Positions 5,734 to 12,754 of a stretch of DNA of 19,687 nt are shown one piece after another. Below the pieces are notes generated by a model. The model was not told where the DNA came from. It saw only the letters and a program-made list of their open reading frames with translations, and searched no databases. The position numbers and the translations under genes were made by a program. The stretch covers positions 1 to 19,687 of the forward strand of contig DATGUN010000002.1 of assembly GCA_035301285.1 (NCBI GenBank), in the 5' to 3' direction. Numbering within the stretch: the first letter of the stretch is position 1; each line of letters begins with the position of its first letter. Source of the DNA: DATGUN01 sp035301285. GTDB lineage: Bacteria; Bacillota; Bacilli; Bacillales; Amphibacillaceae.

Positions 5734-6651
5734 TCATTTCCGTCCTTTATAATTCACTGCCAGAATACCGACTGATATGAGAACCATAGCCCCGATGACG
5801 TAGATGTTAATCTGTTCACCTGGAACAAAAATGGCTGACAAAACAACACCCGAAACGGGCGTCAAAAATTTGAACATGCTGATTTCGCCGGCTTTATAGA
5901 ATTTCAATATGGAAAACCACAAAGCAAATGCGGCGGCTGAGACAAATGCCAAATAAACGAGCAGTCCCCAGCCAAGTGGTGTAAAGGTTATGGCCCCTGT
6001 TCCTAGCAATGGATAACCGATGGCAAGCATGATGGTCGAGCCAATGATGAATTGCCACCCTGTCAGTGCAAACGGATGAATGCCGACTGCCAGCTCCTTG
6101 GCCATGATGGTAGCGATGGCACCAGTCAACCCTGCCAAAATCATATACCCTTCACCAGTGAACTGGAAACTGAGCTCCAGTTCCTGCCCCCAGTTCGAGA
6201 ACATGATTCCGATAAATCCGGCCGCAAGTCCAATGCCTTTTTTCCAGGAAAGTTTATCATTCGTATAAAAGAAATGTGCCAGGATGACCGTGAAAAAAGT
6301 ACCGCTTGATTGAAGGATACTTCCTTGCATGCCGGAAATTTTGGCGAGTCCATTATAAAAGAAGTAGTATTGGATCGCTGTCTGGATGATCCCGAAAATG
6401 ATCAGGACCAGGAATTGCCGTTTGGTCACGAGAAGATTTTTCTTGTTGACGAAAAACATCCCCACTACCAACATCAACCCGGCAAGGAAAAAGCGCATGC
6501 CGGCAAAGACAATTTTGGAAATGGTGTCACCGGCTGCCATCTGCAGTTCGGTATAGCCTACTTTCAAAACGGGAAATGCGCTACCCCAGAGGATAGCGCA
6601 GAAGATAGCAATCACGACTACAATCCATTTTTTTTGCAATAACTTGTCCAC
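5734..6651 (-). CDS. DMT superfamily transporter, EamA type
   Basis: Integral membrane protein of about 305 residues with two tandem EamA repeats and about ten membrane segments. Repeat 1 begins IFCAILWGSAFPVLKVGY. Repeat 2 begins around MILAGLTGAIATIMAKELA and ends with FKFLTPVSGVVLSAIFVPGEQINIYVIGAMVLISVGILAVN, the usual family C-terminus. EamA proteins mostly export metabolites or amino acids; the substrate is unknown. The frame opens with GTG at 6660, but the GAGGTGA box at 6664-6658 fits the GTG at 6651 better, so the shorter start is preferred (the longer form has 308 residues). It lies downstream of xylR on the same strand, separated by about 270 bases that include a terminator, so it is probably transcribed separately. 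Confidence 0.9.
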   Translation of the reverse strand: MDKLLQKKWIVVVIAIFCAILWGSAFPVLKVGYTELQMAAGDTISKIVFAGMRFFLAGLMLVVGMFFVNKKNLLVTKRQFLVLIIFGIIQTAIQYYFFYNGLAKISGMQGSILQSSGTFFTVILAHFFYTNDKLSWKKGIGLAAGFIGIMFSNWGQELELSFQFTGEGYMILAGLTGAIATIMAKELAVGIHPFALTGWQFIIGSTIMLAIGYPLLGTGAITFTPLGWGLLVYLAFVSAAAFALWFSILKFYKAGEISMFKFLTPVSGVVLSAIFVPGEQINIYVIGAMVLISVGILAVNYKGRK

Positions 6652-6689
6652 GTCGTTCACCTCAACTAGCTGTCGAATCTTGGTTGATC

Positions 6690-6718
6690 ATTATAAAAAA
6701 ATCACTTGAATCGATCCA
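6690..6718 (-). promoter_or_regulatory. Candidate promoter of the EamA gene, overlapping the terminator hairpin
   Basis: On the minus strand, TATAAT (6695-6690) is a perfect -10 lying directly after the T-run of the hairpin. TGGATC (6718-6713), 17 bases upstream, is a weak -35 (3 of 6) inside the hairpin. The leader would be about 30 bases. The -10 is good and the -35 poor, so activity may need an activator or be low. Confidence 0.35.
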
Positions 6719-6752
6719 GTATTTGTCGCATACTGAAGTGATTTTTGTTACA
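6695..6752 (-). terminator. Terminator hairpin between xylR and the EamA gene, T-runs on both strands
   Basis: Nested inverted repeats: AAAAATCACTT pairs with AAGTGATTTTT, and inside them CAGTAT pairs with ATACTG. The minus strand has a run of seven T after the stem, and the plus strand has five. It most likely ends the xylR transcript. It sits only about 45 bases ahead of the EamA start, so it could instead act as an attenuator in that gene's leader. Confidence 0.6.
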
Positions 6753-6920
6753 CGCCTAAATACCTTATCCAGTGTATCATAAATCAACGGATTTCTGTCA
6801 TTTCTTGAACTCTATTGGTGTGATTTAACAGATTTGCTTTTGTGATAAAAGAGGTCATTTGACAATATGAAGCCGATCACCATGATATCCATTTTGATGA
6901 GATGGTTCGGATACATATGC

Positions 6921-8099
6921 CTAACGGTGAGCCTTGTCTTTTAAAAATCTCTCAACTGAAAAAGCGACGACACCTAGGGCGGAAGAATAGATTGTCAATA
7001 TGGAAAAATCCAGTCTTAAATCCTTTTGGTGGAAATCCATTGCTTGATGGGATACTCTTCTCTCTAATGTCTTGCTGAGCCATTGCTGGGCAGACGCCAT
7101 TCGATTACCTATGATAATTTGTTCGGGGTTGAACGTGTTAATGATATTAGTGATACCTATTCCGATATAATCACCGATTTGCTCGAATAATTCGATCGTG
7201 TGTTGATCCCCTTTTTGGGCCGACTCTATTAAACTTTCCAATGATAATTCTTTGTCCGTTGAAGGAAAGATTCCTTGCAACTCGGCATTTTTGATTAAAG
7301 CCTGTTCGGATGCATATAATTCCCAGCATCCGATATTTCCGCACCTGCATTGATCTCCATTTATATCAATGGTCATATGGCCCATTTCGCCTGAGAAGCC
7401 ATGATTTCCCCTATATAATCTGTCATTCAAAATGAGACCAACACCTATTCCAATGCCGACACTCATATAAATGATGTTATTGGAATCTTTTCCAACACCG
7501 AATTTCTTTTCGCCATATGCGCCTGAATTGGCTTCATTCTCGATGGTGACCGGCACATTATAGGTTCTCTGCAATATGTCTTTGAGATCAACATTTTCCC
7601 ATCCGAGGTTGGGCGCTAATAAGACATGTCCGGTTTTGCTGACCGTACCGGGAACGCCGACACCAATGCCGACAATGCCATAAGGGCTGGAAGGGGCCGC
7701 ATCCACGAGTTGGTCGATCATTTCGAATAACGTGTTCATGAGCTCGTCATAAGACAAGTTGGAAAATTTCATGCGTTTTTCATGGCAGATGTTTCCTTCA
7801 AGATCCGTTAATATTCCGAGTAGGTAATTAACACCTAAATCGATCCCGATGGAATAACCGGCAGATTTATTAAACAGTAACATAACAGGCCTTCTGCCAC
7901 CGCTTGATTTGCCGGGACCGGATTCATAGATTAACTGTTCATCAAGTAAATCATTGACCAAAGAAGAGACCGTTCCTTTATTCAAGCCGGTTTGATGTGC
8001 TATGCCCGCTCTGGAAATGGGGAATTGATGCTTGATGGTGTCAAGGATCAATGTTTTGTTTTCTCGCTTAACAACGTACTGGTTCCACGTTTTTGTCAT
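6921..8099 (-). CDS. xylR: XylR, ROK-family xylose operon repressor
   Basis: Transcriptional repressor releasing the xyl operator when xylose binds. The protein has 392 residues. It has an N-terminal winged helix-turn-helix (about 12-65, with PISRAGIAHQTGLNKGTVSSLVNDLL), then SGGRRPVMLLFNKSAGYSIGIDLG leading into the ROK sugar-kinase-like domain. The zinc-site motif is present: His241 in GEMGHMTID and Cys251, Cys253, Cys258 in CRCGNIGC. The segments TGLNKxTVSS, GRRPVML, FSGEMGHMTID and CGNxGCWELYAS match Bacillus XylR as I recall it. The ATG at 8099 follows a GAGAGGAA box. The gene is divergent from the xyl-controlled operon, with the operator in the shared 430-base intergenic region. Glucose antagonism of XylR is known in Bacillus and not assessable here. 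Confidence 0.94.
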   Translation of the reverse strand: MTKTWNQYVVKRENKTLILDTIKHQFPISRAGIAHQTGLNKGTVSSLVNDLLDEQLIYESGPGKSSGGRRPVMLLFNKSAGYSIGIDLGVNYLLGILTDLEGNICHEKRMKFSNLSYDELMNTLFEMIDQLVDAAPSSPYGIVGIGVGVPGTVSKTGHVLLAPNLGWENVDLKDILQRTYNVPVTIENEANSGAYGEKKFGVGKDSNNIIYMSVGIGIGVGLILNDRLYRGNHGFSGEMGHMTIDINGDQCRCGNIGCWELYASEQALIKNAELQGIFPSTDKELSLESLIESAQKGDQHTIELFEQIGDYIGIGITNIINTFNPEQIIIGNRMASAQQWLSKTLERRVSHQAMDFHQKDLRLDFSILTIYSSALGVVAFSVERFLKDKAHR

Positions 8100-8353
8100 C
8101 GTATTGATTTCCTCTCTAAGATACTCTGTTATGTTTCTTTATTCGTGATGATTTATCTCAGCTTCTTCTTTGAATATCTTCATGACCGATGGAGCCATCA
8201 TATCGCTCAAAGACAAGCAACAGTCAATCTTTTTAAAAAATGGGTTGGTTGCATATTCTCCTATTAGATTATCAGATGTATGAACAGAATGCATAATGTT
8301 CGACTGGTGTACGGATTCATTTTCTTAACAAAGCAATTGTTGATGTGTCCAGG

Positions 8354-8382
8354 TTGGAATATTTTACACTGGTTTTAATAAT
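8354..8382 (+). promoter_or_regulatory. Candidate promoter of the xyl-controlled operon
   Basis: TTGGAA (8354-8359) and AATAAT (8377-8382) are spaced by 17 bases. The XylR operator starts about 14 bases after the -10, so bound repressor would block initiation or early elongation. An alternative -35 TTTACA at 8363-8368 has no matching -10. Confidence 0.45.
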
Positions 8383-8395
8383 TGGATGAAAAAAC

Positions 8396-8420
8396 TTTGT
8401 TTATTCACTAGACAAACTAA
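8396..8420 (+). promoter_or_regulatory. XylR operator (xylO)
   Basis: The right half ACAAACTAA (8412-8420) equals the Bacillus xylO half-site exactly. The left half TTTGTTTAT (8396-8404) matches TTAGTTTGT at 7 of 9 positions. The 7-base centre gives the usual 25-bp length. A further TTTGT shifted by 4 bases gives a second, weaker overlapping dyad, similar to the tandem overlapping operators known from Bacillus subtilis. It sits between the candidate promoter and the first gene, opposite xylR. Confidence 0.8.
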
Positions 8421-8436
8421 GAATCGACTGGTAAAA

Positions 8437-8450
8437 TGAAAGCGAAATCA
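8437..8450 (+). promoter_or_regulatory. cre box (CcpA catabolite repression site)
   Basis: TGAAAGCGAAATCA fits the cre consensus TGWAANCGNTNWCA at all positions but one (A instead of T at position 10). It lies 16 bases after xylO in the transcribed leader, where CcpA-HPr(Ser-P) would act as a roadblock. Glucose repression is the normal second control of Bacillus xyl operons. Confidence 0.7.
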
Positions 8451-8478
8451 AAGGAATTTCAATAATCTATGCGTTTTA

Positions 8479-8531
8479 CCCGTTACTGAAAGCGCCTTAA
8501 TGTAACGGGGGAAAGAATGGGGTGCTTTTTT
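8479..8531 (+). promoter_or_regulatory. Interlocking hairpins in the leader, covering the RBS and TTG start of the first operon gene
   Basis: Helix A pairs CCCGTTAC (8479-8486) with GTAACGGG (8502-8509). Helix B pairs AAAGCGCCTT (8489-8498) with GGGGTGCTTT (8519-8528), with three G-T wobbles. The order A, B, A', B' means they either exclude each other or form an H-type pseudoknot. Helix B is directly followed by T bases that run into the TTG start, so it looks like an intrinsic terminator. Its 3' arm contains the GGGGTG ribosome binding site. The leader could thus control termination or translation start. I recognise no known riboswitch class. Confidence 0.5.
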
Positions 8532-9687
8532 GTTTGATTCAATGATTGATAGAAGTGATAGAAATTCAGCAAAGTGGGATGAAGCTGCCCGCGATACCCA
8601 TTCCAATGATGTGATTGCTTTATCTGTAGCGGATATGGACTTCAGAGCACCAACTGAAGTGATCGATGCTGTCAAGGATGCGGCAACACATGGGATATAT
8701 GGGTATACCAATACATCGGACCATTATTATGAAACCGTGAAACAATGGCTGTCACGCCAACATTCGTGGGATATACCAACAGATTGGATCGTGTATTGCC
8801 CAAGGATCATTCAAGCGATTTCCGTCATCATTCAAAATAATACGAGTGTTGGTGACGGGGTCTTGATTCAAACGCCATTGTACGGTCCGTTACGCCGTAC
8901 CATAGAGTTAAATGGCAGAGCAGTGGTTGAAAATCCGTTGATATATGATAATGGCAAGTATGAAATGGATTTCACAGATCTGGAAAACCATTTTTCCCGC
9001 GGTGTAAAAGTCATGATTTTATGTTCACCTCATAATCCTGTCGGGCGTGTATGGGATGAATGGGAGTTGGCGAAATTGGCAGAATTGTGTGCGGCATATC
9101 ATGTTCTATTGATTTCCGATGAAGTACATGCGGACTTCACATGGGAGAAACCCCATATTACCTTAGGGAAAATGGATGCCATAAGAGAACGGATGGTTGT
9201 TTGTACGTCGCCGGGTAAAACATTCAATCTACCTGGAATGGAAATAAGCAACATCATTATACCTAACCCGGAATTACGGGAACATTTCAGATTAAACCTA
9301 AAACAATTAGGTTTTCATAATCCGACCTATTTTGCCGAGCCTGCTTTAAAGGCCGCATATAATCAAGGCATTGATTGGTTGGCGAATTTAAAAACATATT
9401 TACATGCCAATGTTGAAATGGTGAATGACTTTTTCGAACAGCATCTACCTGAATTTAAAATAGTTAACCATGAAGGAACGTACTTAATTTGGATTGATTA
9501 TCGTGATTGTCAATTGACAGAGGAAGATATAAAATATTGGTTTTTCGATCAAGCCAAAGTCGCTGTTTCATTGGGGAGTTCGTTCGGAAACGAAGGCGTT
9601 GGATTTATACGGCTTAATATAGCTTTACCACGTGAGAATCTTGAAAACGCATTACAGAGAATATTGGCGACAAAGGGAGCTTATTGA
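8530..9687 (+). CDS. MalY/PatB-type PLP-dependent C-S lyase or aminotransferase
   Basis: Fold-type I PLP enzyme of 385 residues in the MalY/PatB family, which cleave cystathionine or cysteine S-conjugates (C-S beta-lyase) and sometimes transaminate. The TTG at 8530 is chosen because the start FDSMIDRSDRNSAKWD aligns with the family's FDEVIDRRGTNSVKWD and GGGGTG is 7 bases upstream; an ATG at 8542 is the alternative. Visible motifs: LSVADMDFRAP, TPLYGPL, CSPHNPVGRVW with the PLP-contacting Asn, ISDEVHADF, the Schiff-base Lys230 in TSPGKTFNLPGM, and FIRLNIALP with the carboxylate-binding Arg. It is the first gene after xylO, an unusual place for this family. A role in xylose use is not evident; it may simply be co-regulated with nhaC. 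Confidence 0.9.
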   Translation: MFDSMIDRSDRNSAKWDEAARDTHSNDVIALSVADMDFRAPTEVIDAVKDAATHGIYGYTNTSDHYYETVKQWLSRQHSWDIPTDWIVYCPRIIQAISVIIQNNTSVGDGVLIQTPLYGPLRRTIELNGRAVVENPLIYDNGKYEMDFTDLENHFSRGVKVMILCSPHNPVGRVWDEWELAKLAELCAAYHVLLISDEVHADFTWEKPHITLGKMDAIRERMVVCTSPGKTFNLPGMEISNIIIPNPELREHFRLNLKQLGFHNPTYFAEPALKAAYNQGIDWLANLKTYLHANVEMVNDFFEQHLPEFKIVNHEGTYLIWIDYRDCQLTEEDIKYWFFDQAKVAVSLGSSFGNEGVGFIRLNIALPRENLENALQRILATKGAY

Positions 9688-9850
9688 ATCGGTGGACATA
9701 TGGCCATTTTATTGAAATCAGCGCCATACGTCACGGATGTTAGCGAGATGACGGGATATCGTCCATCTTGACAATGAATACGGAATATCGTTGCTTGAAA
9801 AGATATACAAAGATATATGACAGCAGGCGAAAAGTGGGGAGGATAACAAC

Positions 9851-11275
9851 ATGAAGAAAGAGCCTAGTTTATTTTTAGCGTTAATACCTGTACTCAGCAT
9901 GCTTGTCTTATTGGGAGGCGGTATCGGGTTTTATGATCTTCCCCCGGAACCTCTGATTATTGTTTCGACAGTGATTGCAGGAATCATAGCCATCTCGTTA
10001 GGATATAGCTTTGATGAAATCATGAATTCAGTAGCAGAAAAAATCGGTAAAACGATGCCAGCCATTTTGATTTTAATTACAGTGGGGCTTATGATCGGTT
10101 CTTGGATGATCGGCGGGACAATCCCTATGTTGATTTATTACGGATTGAAAATCATCAGCCCGGCATTTTTAACCGTGACAGCTTTTCTGGTGACATCGAT
10201 TATCGCCGTTTGTACAGGTACGTCCTGGGGAGCGGCAGGAACCATCGGTGTAGCATTTATGGGAGTGGCGACTGGCATGGATGCCAATTTAGCCATGGTG
10301 GCTGGTGCGATTGTATCGGGGGCTTATTTTGGGGATAAAATGTCGCCTTTATCAGATACAACAAACTTAGCATCGCTATCTACGGATGTTGATTTATATG
10401 AACATATCAAGCATTTGATTTGGACAACCGGTCCGGCATTTATTGTTGCAACCACTGTGTTTTTTATAGCCGGATTATTTACCAATACACAAGGAACAGA
10501 AATCCCTGAAAAAGTAAACGACATCATGTCTTTATTGAGTGGTTCTTTTCATTTGAATGTCCTTTATCTGATACCGATCGTCATCATTCTATATGGAGCG
10601 ATGACCCGGAAACCGACCATTCCTGTTATGCTGCTGGCATCTCTGGTTGCTTTGATCAACGCAATGGTGTTCGAGGGTTTTCATCTAAGTGAAGTGATTG
10701 AGGCCACTCTAAATGGTTTTGACATATCAATGATCGGGGGATTGGAAGGGTCCCCGGTGTTTGCAGATGCGGAGACATTGTTGAATCGCGGTGGAATGAT
10801 GTCCATGATGAATACGTTGTTGATTGCCATATGTGCGATTACATTCGCGGGAACGATGATGGTATCCAATTCCCTTGATATTATCATCCAAAGACTCTTG
10901 AAACTCGTGAAAAGCACGGCTGGTCTGATTGTGGCAACCATTGTGACAGGGTTAACGACAATCGGTGTTACGAGTAATGGACAAGTATCGATTGTCATCC
11001 CTGGGGAATCATTGAAAGATGCTTATATCAAGCGAGGATTGCATCCTAAAAACCTTTCCAGGACAATAGAAGATTCTGTGACAGTGATTGAACCCATTTT
11101 ACCTTGGACAGCAGCTGGCGCCTATATGGCAGGGACGCTGGGTGTATCGACAATGGCCTATTTACCTTGGGCTGTACTGAATTACACGGGCATCATTTTT
11201 GCTTTGATCTGGGGCTTTACCGGAATAGGGATTGCTAAATTAAATAAGGATAAAGAAAAAGTGAAAAACAAGTAA
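9851..11275 (+). CDS. NhaC-family Na+/H+ antiporter
   Basis: Membrane antiporter of 474 residues, exporting Na+ for H+ or exchanging a carboxylate with cation coupling as in MleN. The ATG at 9851 lies 8 bases after GGGGAGG. About eleven to twelve hydrophobic segments are visible. The NhaC signature is intact: ICGTSWGAAGT-type (AVCTGTSWGAAGTIGVAFMGVATGM) and GAYFGDKMSPLSDTTNLA near residues 157-175, then a second-half counterpart TIGVTSNGQVSIVIPGESLKDAY and SRTIEDSVTVIEPILPWTAAGAYMAGTLGV. It lies 163 bases after the C-S lyase gene without a visible terminator and 54 bases before xylA, so it is probably part of the xyl-controlled operon. The substrate (Na+ alone, or a carboxylate/amino acid antiport) cannot be told. 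Na+ circulation would support Na+-coupled uptake systems such as the symporter encoded further right. Confidence 0.92.
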   Translation: MKKEPSLFLALIPVLSMLVLLGGGIGFYDLPPEPLIIVSTVIAGIIAISLGYSFDEIMNSVAEKIGKTMPAILILITVGLMIGSWMIGGTIPMLIYYGLKIISPAFLTVTAFLVTSIIAVCTGTSWGAAGTIGVAFMGVATGMDANLAMVAGAIVSGAYFGDKMSPLSDTTNLASLSTDVDLYEHIKHLIWTTGPAFIVATTVFFIAGLFTNTQGTEIPEKVNDIMSLLSGSFHLNVLYLIPIVIILYGAMTRKPTIPVMLLASLVALINAMVFEGFHLSEVIEATLNGFDISMIGGLEGSPVFADAETLLNRGGMMSMMNTLLIAICAITFAGTMMVSNSLDIIIQRLLKLVKSTAGLIVATIVTGLTTIGVTSNGQVSIVIPGESLKDAYIKRGLHPKNLSRTIEDSVTVIEPILPWTAAGAYMAGTLGVSTMAYLPWAVLNYTGIIFALIWGFTGIGIAKLNKDKEKVKNK

Positions 11276-11329
11276 GAGTTTTAATCTGGTTAAACAAATA
11301 CATGAAAAAATAAAAGAGGAGAGTCAACA

Positions 11330-12646
11330 ATGACATATTTCAACACGATCGACAAAATCAACTATGAAGGCGCAACATCTACCAATCCATATGCGTTTAA
11401 ATTTTATAATCCCGAGGAAAAAATCGGTGATCAAACGATGGAAGAAATGCTACGCTTCGGTGTCGCATACTGGCATACATTCACTGAAGATCTGTCGGAT
11501 CCATTCGGTGTCGGAACAGCTATCCGTCCGTGGGATAAATATTCGGGTATGGATCTGGCCAAAGCAAGGGTCGAAGCGGCGTTTGAGTTTTTCGAGAAGC
11601 TGGGTGTACCTTATTTCTGCTTCCATGATGTCGACATTGCTCCTGAGGGAAATAATCTGAGAGAATCGAATAAAAATCTCGATACCATTGTAGCCATGAT
11701 TAAAGACTATATGAAAGATAGTCACACAAAATTGCTTTGGAATACCGTGAATAATTTTACACATCCACGTTTCGTCCATGGCGCGGCTTCTTCCAATCAT
11801 GCAGATGTCTTTGCCTATGCTGCGGCGAAAGTCAAAAAAGGGCTTGAGATCGGTAAAGAATTGGGAGCCGAGAACTATGTGTTCTGGGGTGGTCGTGAAG
11901 GATACGAAACATTGTTGAATACAAATATGAAGTTGGAATTGGATAATCTGGGACGCTTTTTCCATATGGCCAAAGATTATGCCAAAGAAATTGGATTTGA
12001 TGCTCAATTCTTGATTGAACCGAAGCCAAAAGAGCCAACATCACATCAATACGATTTTGATGTCGCAAGTGGTTATGCCTTTTTACAACGTTATGGGCTT
12101 GATGATGATTTCAAATTCAACATTGAAGCGAATCACGCAACGTTAGCGGGACATACATTTGAACATGAGCTGCATTATGCAAGGGTCAACAATGTGTTGG
12201 GCTCGGTTGATGCAAATCAGGGACATCCATTATTGGGATGGGATACCGACGAATTTCCATCTGACTTATATTCAACGACATTGGCGATGTATGAAATCCT
12301 GAAAAACGGTGGTTTAGGCCGTGGTGGCTTGAACTTTGATGCCAAAGTCCGCCGGGGATCATTCGAACCGGAAGATTTATTCCGTGCACATATCGTTGGC
12401 ATGGACAGTTTTGCGGTTGGTTTGAAAGTCGCCAAAAGACTGCTGGATGACCGTGTCCTTGAAAATATCATAGATCATCGCTACAGTACGTTCAACGAGG
12501 GAATAGGAAAAGACATTGTTGAAGGAAAAACAAATTTTGCCCAACTTGAAGAACACGCACTTGGTTTAACGGATATCAAAAATGAGTCTGGTCGTCTAGA
12601 GGAAATAAAAGCGACCATCAATCAGTATCTGTTAACAACTTTTTAA
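11330..12646 (+). CDS. xylA: Xylose isomerase
   Basis: Cytoplasmic metal-dependent isomerase turning D-xylose into D-xylulose. The length of 438 residues is typical of the group II (long, E. coli/Bacillus) enzymes. The ATG at 11330 follows GAGGAGAG by 7 bases. Active-site motifs: AYWHTF, FCFHDVDIAPEG with the catalytic His99 and Asp102, VFWGGREGYETLLNT, the metal ligands in FLIEPKPKEPTSHQYDFD, NIEANHATLAGHTFEHE, GSVDANQG and GWDTDEFP. No missing key residue was seen. It is the third gene after xylO, 54 bases after nhaC, and is followed by xylB. No separate operator or promoter was found directly before it. Confidence 0.98.
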   Translation: MTYFNTIDKINYEGATSTNPYAFKFYNPEEKIGDQTMEEMLRFGVAYWHTFTEDLSDPFGVGTAIRPWDKYSGMDLAKARVEAAFEFFEKLGVPYFCFHDVDIAPEGNNLRESNKNLDTIVAMIKDYMKDSHTKLLWNTVNNFTHPRFVHGAASSNHADVFAYAAAKVKKGLEIGKELGAENYVFWGGREGYETLLNTNMKLELDNLGRFFHMAKDYAKEIGFDAQFLIEPKPKEPTSHQYDFDVASGYAFLQRYGLDDDFKFNIEANHATLAGHTFEHELHYARVNNVLGSVDANQGHPLLGWDTDEFPSDLYSTTLAMYEILKNGGLGRGGLNFDAKVRRGSFEPEDLFRAHIVGMDSFAVGLKVAKRLLDDRVLENIIDHRYSTFNEGIGKDIVEGKTNFAQLEEHALGLTDIKNESGRLEEIKATINQYLLTTF

Positions 12647-12685
12647 AAATGTGTCACATGATGAAATAAGTGTACGGGTTGTAGA

Positions 12686-12713
12686 AGTAAATGACATCTC
12701 TTCGTCATTTACT
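12686..12713 (+). other. Perfect 10-bp intercistronic hairpin between xylA and xylB
   Basis: AGTAAATGAC (12686-12695) and GTCATTTACT (12704-12713) form a perfect stem with an 8-base loop in the 108-base xylA-xylB spacer. There is no T-run, so it is not a standard terminator. It may protect the xylA message or set the xylA:xylB ratio. Confidence 0.55.
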
Positions 12714-12754
12714 CCAATTCATGCCATACAGAAAACGAGGTGTAATCATAAATC

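Larger units (their letters stand above)
8100..8529. other. 430-base divergent control region between xylR and the xyl operon
   Basis: Non-coding on both strands. It holds the candidate operon promoter (8354-8382), the XylR operator (8396-8420), a cre box (8437-8450) and a structured leader (8479-8528). On the xylR side, TTGACT and TATGAT occur on the minus strand around 8200-8230 but are 19 bases apart, so the xylR promoter is not settled. Short dyads GAACA/TGTTC (about 8282-8301) and AACAA/TTGTT (about 8329-8343) are present with no assigned role. ATG at 8436 opens a 9-codon frame overlapping the cre box with no ribosome binding site. Confidence 0.6.

Noticed and set aside
6859..6864. Perfect -35 box TTGACA on the plus strand near the 3' end of xylR
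   Set aside because: The best -10 at proper spacing is poor and it would drive only RNA antisense to xylR.
8281..8345. Dyads GAACA/TGTTC and AACAA/TTGTT upstream of the operon promoter
   Set aside because: Arms are only 5 bp in AT-rich DNA, and they do not match the xylO orientation; not enough to call an operator.
8436..8465. Nine-codon frame (MKAKSKEFQ) in the leader of the xyl-controlled operon
   Set aside because: No ribosome binding site, and the sequence is explained by the overlapping cre box.
9640..9656. Possible second cre box (TGAAAACGCATTACA) inside the C-S lyase gene
   Set aside because: It needs a one-base insertion and has several mismatches to the consensus; the site at 8437-8450 is far better.
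9700..9771. 23-residue frame in the gap between the C-S lyase and nhaC genes (MAILLKSAPYVTDVSEM...)
   Set aside because: Ribosome binding site is weak and I recognise no homologue; too short to tell a leader peptide or gene remnant from chance.
9768..9773. Perfect -35 box TTGACA before nhaC
   Set aside because: No acceptable -10 hexamer at 16-18 bases; listed only as a possible site for an internal promoter.
11450..12007. 185-codon minus-strand frame inside xylA
   Set aside because: It is antisense to a fully conserved xylose isomerase, with no ribosome binding site or recognisable domain.
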